Source of the DNA: Macrosoma leucophasiata | Taxonomy: Eukaryota; Arthropoda; Insecta; Lepidoptera; Hedylidae | DNA: 64,000 nt | Reading direction: 5' to 3' | Assembly: GCA_036365455.1 (NCBI GenBank) | Contig: JAWQUS010000016.1 | Location: forward strand, 12,051,001-12,115,000 | In this document: positions 58,412 to 64,000 of the stretch, in pieces | How positions within the stretch are numbered: the first letter of the stretch is position 1 | How the letters are laid out: every line of letters begins with the position of its first letter | The notes under the pieces: model-generated | Databases searched by the model: none | Told to the model about the DNA's origin: nothing | The model's input: only the letters and a program-made list of their open reading frames with translations | Translations under genes and position numbers: made by a program

Positions 58412-60881
58412 TTAATCCTTAATTGCAAATGGTTGCATACAGTTTACTGTGTATGTAATGAAGTTCAAATCTTGTAATAAGTTTGTTAATCTCTCAAAAT
58501 GTCTTTCTGTGTAGGGTAGAGCTCCTTCAATCAAATTAGCTAATGCAGGCACTTTAAGGTTGCCAGAAATAATTTCAGGTGCTAATATATGAAATACAAG
58601 TTGAGCTGCATGACAATTTTTGTTATTGGTATTCCATTCTGTAGCAAATTTTAATAATGTCTCCTTTTGGGTGTTATTAATTTCTTTCAATGTTTCATAA
58701 AGTTTACTGTTACCAAATTTTAAAACTTCATTTACAATTTTTAAAACATGCATAGGCCTCTCCATTCTTAATGCTAATTTGAGGGCTTTTACCAATTTTT
58801 TATCATGTAAAAGATTAATCAGTTCTTGTTCTTGTAATACGAGTTCTTCTTTTTCTTTAGCCAATTTTTCTCGCCTTTCCACTGACACATCTTTCAGTGT
58901 GACCAATTTTGAATCCGAACCTCCTGTTATAATGATGGACTCATTTTCACTCACTGCTAAAGACCATACCTTACCATCATGATTATCAAGAGACATTTTG
59001 CACTCTGAAGATTTTATGTTCCATAATTTTAAAAGTCCATCAGCTCCACTTGATATAATCTGCTGTCCTTTACTCAAGAATTCCACTTTTAAAACAGAAC
59101 TTTCATGGCCTTCAAAGGTCTTGAGACAACCTAAATCTGCTATGGACCACAATTTTATAGTGGCATCGGCAGAAGATGTAATAACTACCTGATCCACAGG
59201 TGAAAAGCGTACACACCATACACCTCTTCTGTGTCCTTTTAAGACACCTAAAAATTTTAAATCTTCTGTCCAAAGTTTTGCACATTTATCTTGGGACCCA
59301 GTAGCAATAATTTTGTCATTTGGTGATACTGCCACACAGTTTATGTCCATAGTGTGAGCTAATTCTGTATGACTTGATTTAATTTTCTCATCCATAAGAC
59401 TTTCTGATGGAACAGTCCAAACTTTTAGACAACTGTCTTGACTTACAGAAGTGAAAAAATTATGTGAGGTTTGTGAAGTAAAGACAGATCCTACAGAGGC
59501 AGTATGTCTTGAACCAATTCCTAAGCATTTGACTTCATAATTAGAATCTTGCTGCCAAATTCTGACAGTGTTATCTTTACCAGAAGACACAAACATATCA
59601 GGTTTAGTAGGGAAACAAGCCAAGGCTAACACAATATCTGTGTGTCCTTTAACAAGTTTACAGTTCATACTCTCCAGTTCATAATGTTTTAAGTCACTAC
59701 TATTTGTGGCAACAATAAAATGTGTTTCCTCTTTTCCTACAAAAATAATATCTAAAACTTCATCTGTGAAACCAACCATTTGTTTCACACAATCAAATGT
59801 TTCCAAATCATGTATTATAATATTATGATCAACTGTGACTACAGATACCATGTTACGTGCCTCGTTATACAACAAGTGTATAATTGCTAATCCACCCTCA
59901 TCAGTAGCAGGCGAAACCAAACTATTATTTTGCTCAAACATTACACGACTCATTTGGACATTCCAAACTTTGACAATACCTTTTTCACCTGCACAAGCTA
60001 TATAGATTCCTTCAGTTTCTATTTTCTTCTTGAAGTTAGGTATTTTAAATGATGGTGGCAAAATAACCATACTTTCTATACATTCGTACACTGGTACAAC
60101 TCTTAGACTTTTACTTTCATTTAATTTCCATAATATGAGCACCCTATCTCTTCCAGAGCTAATCATGTGTTCACCATCAGATGTAAATTCGAGAGCAGTG
60201 ACTTTACTAAAGTGTCCAGAATAAATTAATTGTTCTTTACCATTCTTAGAGTTCCATGACCTAATTATAGTATCATCGGCTGCCCCAAAAATCAATTCTT
60301 TGCTGAAATCAGGATGGTACTTTAAAACAGTGAACACACCAATTGCTCCACGTAAACTGCTAATACATGTGTGATTGGTCAAATCCCATAATCTCACATT
60401 GCCATCTGAACCGCCTGAAGCAATATCGGAATCACATGGATTAAAGGCCAATCTAGTCACTGCTCCTTTGTGACCGGACCTCCATAACTTTATTTGCTGT
60501 CCAGTTTCTCGATCCCATAATTTCATTAATCCACTCTTGTGTGCTGTGACTATCAACTCGTTATTACGTGACATTTGGAAGGTGTAGATAAGATCTGCTT
60601 CAGATTTATCATCTTGTGTTTCGCCAATTGTAAGGACACAGTTCAAAGTGTTCACATCAATTACTTTTATGACATCCTCACATTGACACAAAAACAGTCC
60701 GCCGTCAGTCGTCCATTGGATATTACCACCAGTAAAGAAAGCTTCGAATTCTGCGGCTTTTTCATATCTAAAAGAAACAAACAATTTTATAGATAAGTTT
60801 ATATATCTTTTGTACTTACAACGTTTGTTTAAAAGATTGGGTTCGTTTCATAACTCACAATTCTTTTAGTAATGTAGTCAT
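58412..60881 (-). CDS. TBL3: TBL3 / UTP13, WD40 U3 snoRNP subunit
   Basis: UTP13/TBL3 is a nucleolar scaffold of the UTP-B part of the small-subunit processome, needed for 18S rRNA maturation. Exon 1 is 60881-60859 and exon 2 is 60767-58412, together 792 residues, normal for the family. The N-terminus (FFTGGNIQWTTDGGLFLCQC) matches the family start. About a dozen WD repeats follow (GHKGAVTRLAFNPCDSDIAS, GGSDGNVRLWDL, GSQDKCAKLWTEDL, GHRRGVWCVRFSPVDQVV), fitting two beta-propellers. The last 130 residues (LHDKKLVKALKLALRMERP, LLKFATEWNTNNKN) are the helical Utp13 C-terminal domain. Exon 1 gives MTTLLKE and ends at TT|GTGAGT; a second possible start and donor lie just downstream. It has no stop or frameshift. 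It diverges from TMEM186. Confidence 0.94.
60859..60881 (-). CDS. TBL3: TBL3/UTP13 exon 1
   Basis: ATG at 60881 and seven codons end at the consensus donor TT|GTGAGT. The joint with 60767 restores the frame (KE-L-YEKAAEF). An alternative exon using an ATG about 29 bases downstream and the donor TT|GTAAGT near 60821 has the same phase and cannot be excluded. Confidence 0.65.
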
Positions 60882-62198
60882 TTTTATAAATCATAACCAA
60901 AAATGTTATATGTGTTTAATGTGTTATATTCGATTTTTCCTTTAAATTTAGTTCAACACGTGGTAAAACCAAAACAAATCGCTTCACATGACATATGACC
61001 AATGTCATGTCATCAATGTGACAAGTGACAAGCCAATAGGCTTGGTTAGAGCACATTTTTCTACCGGGCATTTTTGTTACACTTGTGTCAGATATTGGCT
61101 CAAAAAAAAAGAAAGAAGAAAGTACATCATACAACTGGAATGTTGATTTGTATCTAAAATTCAGTCTGGAAAGGGAATACTTCGACGAAATTCTGTTCTT
61201 GTCTTAGGGTGACCATATTTTTGTTTAATACAGAATTAGCTGTAATAATTTTAGACGCTTATATATTAAGATACGCTTCATTCCTAGCCTGGGTTGCACC
61301 AAAATATTTGTCAAAGTTAAAGTTGTTGTAACATTTCACATCCTTCTGTAACTTTAACAGATTTTTTAAAGTTGTATAACAATTGTTGCTCTAACTTTAA
61401 CAGATTTCTTTAAGATGTACGATGTACGTAAGAGGGAAGGATGTACAGTCTGTTTTTTTTCGCTACGGACTAAATTGACACATGCAAATGTCAATTTCCA
61501 AAATAATGATACCAGCTTTCTAGTATTAGTGTTGTACGATTCCGGTTTTATGAATCGTTACTTTTTACTATGCCACATAATTTTATTATTATTTGACAAT
61601 AGATCAATCTTTTAAAAATTAGGGTTACTATGGAGTATCACAGATTTAATTAAAATTACTTATTGCACTAAGTAAACACGACAATTATTTATTTGTTGTT
61701 GAAGAATACGCAATAACAAGTTTTTAACGAGAACGACACAAGAAATAGGTCGATGTACTGTAGCTATCAATGCCATAAAAACGAAAATACGGCGCCATTT
61801 TGAATACACGGCATTCGTCCTTCAACTTCCGAAATGCGATTTCACGGGCAAAAAACATGGTAATGAACGCGTTCATTATGTACACACCGAAAAGTAAACA
61901 GAATCTCCAGCCGAAACGCCGAAGAAAAACGAATGTGTGGCTTCGTCTAGTGACTCCCCAGCGCTGGAAAAATTATACTAAACATGTACCTAATAATTGA
62001 AGTTGAGAAAAGCCGACCTTAAATCTCTTTCCAAACAAACTCACTTTTTTTTAAATTACAGGCAAGATTGGACAACTCTTCCATTGGCAATAAGCCATCA
62101 GCTATCTGTGACCTTGAAATTGAAGGCCCCGAAGTGTCACTCACGATCATCTGCTATTGACATTATTCAGAGGGGAAGAAAGGGATGTTTTGTGTACA
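60882..62198. promoter_or_regulatory. Divergent promoter region of TBL3 and TMEM186
   Basis: The two genes start back to back within 1.3 kb. CGGCGCCATTTTG at about 61791-61803 resembles a YY1-type CCAT element and may mark the TMEM186 transcription start. An acceptor-like AAATTACAG precedes 62062, so a non-coding 5' exon is possible. At 61288-61410 there is a repeat with GGTTGCACCA and two TAACTTTAACAGATTT units. Confidence 0.5.
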
Positions 62199-62839
62199 AT
62201 GAATAAATTATTTACAAATATGGCTTGCCGACCATTTAGCATTAATAAAAATAAAACCCACACAGACTACTCTAAATTTGAAACTGTGTTTACGTTTCCC
62301 TTTATAAAGTATATAGCTGTAGTTAGTAGATTAAAGACTTACCATTTATTCGGGACAAGCATTGCACTACCCGGCTGTGGTTTATTGGAAATCCTGAATG
62401 TGGTACCAGAAAATACTTTTTTCGCAGCCTCATACATTGGTAAGAATGCAAACGGTACCATAGTGCATTTAGAATTTGAGGTTATTAATGAATAATATTT
62501 ATATTTGAACTTATTTGTTCATTTTTGAATTATACATTTTCAGGTGTCACCGGAGCTGTTCTTCTCTCATTAGGTAGTTTACCATTTCGCAATACCATAG
62601 GGTATATTTATATAAGTGAAGATAACAAACTCATCAAAATATCTTCTGTTGATTTTTGGGGAAAGAGAAAAAATAGAATTATTTCCTCAGATGAATGGAT
62701 ACCAATTTTAGATCTGAAACCAAAGGCAATAGATGCTATTTATCTAACACCTCAATTAACTGATGGCACTAAATATAAATTATTTGTTAAATATGGGAAT
62801 GTTCTAAATAGTAACAAGATGGGAGACGTTTTAGAATAA
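62199..62839 (+). CDS. TMEM186: TMEM186-like mitochondrial membrane protein
   Basis: In vertebrates TMEM186 is an inner-mitochondrial-membrane factor that helps assemble respiratory complex I. Coding exons are 62199-62439 and 62544-62839 (donor G|GTAAGA, acceptor TTTTCAG), together 178 residues ending TAA. Two hydrophobic stretches flank the junction (HLFGTSIALPGCGLLEIL; VTGAVLLSLGSLPF), followed by the family's most telling part, IGYIYISEDNKLIKISSVDF and WGKRKNR. Human TMEM186 is somewhat longer, about 213 residues. The ATG at 62199 is chosen because it gives a short basic N-terminus (NKLFTNMACRPF) suited to import; an in-frame upstream ATG at 62157 exists. The assignment is from memory of the family. 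Confidence 0.8.
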
Positions 62840-62886
62840 AGTTAGTAAAAGAGAAATTAACCAGGTAGGTAGATAGTAACTATTGC

Positions 62887-62896
62887 AATAAATAAA
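62887..62896 (+). promoter_or_regulatory. Poly(A) signal of TMEM186-like gene
   Basis: AATAAATAAA holds two overlapping AATAAA signals about 50 bases after the stop codon. Confidence 0.65.
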
Positions 62897-64000
62897 ACAT
62901 TCAAATATTCATGTAATTAATGTCATTCTATTCCTTAACATACAATATTAATGTAAACCAACAAAATATTTGCATACATGAAACCTATTACAGATAATTG
63001 AAATCAAACATGTGTTTTAATTATTGTATGAAAACCTTTTTGGAGAGTTGCTGCCATATAAAAATGGTTGCTATTCAATATCACTTAGTTATAATTATTA
63101 TCTGTCTGTATATACAAATTTATTACAAAATTACAACTATACATGTCATTATGATCTTAAATTAGCCACAGAAATCAGCTATGAAGCATTTCACATTCAC
63201 ATTACAAATCCAAATTTACAATCTTGAATTAAATAAACAATTTACATTACTTATTCAGCTAGGTCCCTTGTATTTCATGTTGCTGCATATTCTTGTTTTG
63301 AAAATCCCAATAGAAAAATATTAACAATAAATAGGCTCCTATTTACTTCACCTTTAATAAAAAAACATGAATCATAATAATCATAGGTGTGTTGATGTAT
63401 AAGACAATATTTACTTTCAAAGACTAGAAGTGTTCAGATATTTGCAATTTTATTGGGGTATTATTGTATCAATTTTTTTATCAGGAATTTACAGAATATA
63501 TATAAATAACTTTATATTTTAGTTTTAAATTATTACATATTTTTAATAAATTATGACATAGGATTATTGAATAAGAAAAAAAAAAAAACGTTAATTCCAG
63601 AGGTAAAAATATTTTAAACATCAGGAAATGTACAGGTTATCAACATAACATTCTACATCAGTTTCACTATGGAGTTTTGTAGCACAAGGAACCTTTATAT
63701 TTTTGCTCACAAAACAATAAAAACAATAGAATAAGCCTAACGCCTAAATTGAATCCGAGTGTAACCAAAACTCACACATCTACAAATTATTTATATTTTC
63801 TTACCCTTGAAAAACGATTGAGTTATTGGCAGTTATTTAATGTAAATATTAAATGTTCATTATCTCTTAGGATCCACATACTAGAAAAGAGAACCTTAAC
63901 TCGAAAAAATAGTTACTTTATTGTTATTTTTTATCAATGCGTAATACGCTTCGTTTTGGAAATACTGTCTTTCCGTACTGTATAATAGTTGCAATTTATT
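62897..64000. other. AT-rich right end, no gene seen
   Basis: No exon with recognisable content on either strand. Short open frames (63024-63227, 63749-63985) lack known motifs and show AT-driven composition. Confidence 0.4.

Noticed and set aside
61800..62000. Open frame of 66 residues rich in Lys/Arg upstream of TMEM186
   Set aside because: More likely 5' UTR or first-exon text; no family resemblance and no supported joining to 62199.

Overview
This window is nuclear DNA of an insect, almost certainly a moth or butterfly (Lepidoptera). The genes have introns with GT-AG borders, the background is AT-rich and full of TAGGTACCTA-like text, and the repeats are of the kind seen in Lepidoptera: Helitrons ending in CTAG, RTE and CR1/Jockey-like LINE 3' ends, SINEs, a mariner with ends starting TTAGGTTGGGG, and the GGGTTCCGTA repeat. 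No prokaryotic gene layout is present.

Four host genes can be built with consistent reading frames. (1) On + from 2302 to 12588 lies the 3' part of a KIF19-like kinesin-8: the end of the motor domain, the neck and coiled coils, and the C-terminus. Its upstream exons lie outside the window. (2) On - from 54876 down to 16721 lies a complete eight-exon Cys-loop ligand-gated channel subunit of 504 residues, closest from memory to the insect pHCl-2/Hodor/CG7589/CG6927 group. Exon 1 carries the signal peptide and is separated from exon 2 by a 31-kb intron. (3) On - from 60881 down to 58412 lies the WD40 ribosome-biogenesis protein TBL3/UTP13 (792 residues, two exons). (4) On + from 62199 to 62839 lies a TMEM186-like mitochondrial membrane protein (178 residues, two coding exons). 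Genes 1 and 2 converge across a 4-kb intergenic stretch. Genes 3 and 4 diverge from a shared 1.3-kb upstream region.

Most of the rest is mobile DNA. Introns of the kinesin gene hold a 5'-truncated LINE, a mariner and Helitron pieces. The giant first intron of the channel gene holds a decayed Helitron with Rep-helicase remnants, two non-autonomous Helitrons, a second mariner broken by one visible stop codon, fold-back elements, a 720-bp tandem duplication, and many copies of a roughly 300-bp SINE-like family (family A here). The interval between the channel promoter and TBL3 holds one degraded RTE LINE plus SINEs.

The most unusual structures are these. A 2473-bp Helitron (40627-43099) carries a 1.56-kb, 15-bp-unit minisatellite whose minus strand is a continuous G-quadruplex pattern; the element sits inside a LINE 3' end whose unoccupied counterpart is present at 47188. 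A decayed tandem duplicate of a kinesin coding exon is split from the original by a SINE and followed at once by a mariner. Several perfect hairpins with 4-base loops (1686-1755, 1757-1798, 30193-30250) look like template-switch or snap-back events. All boundaries come from reading the sequence; no alignment or database search was run.
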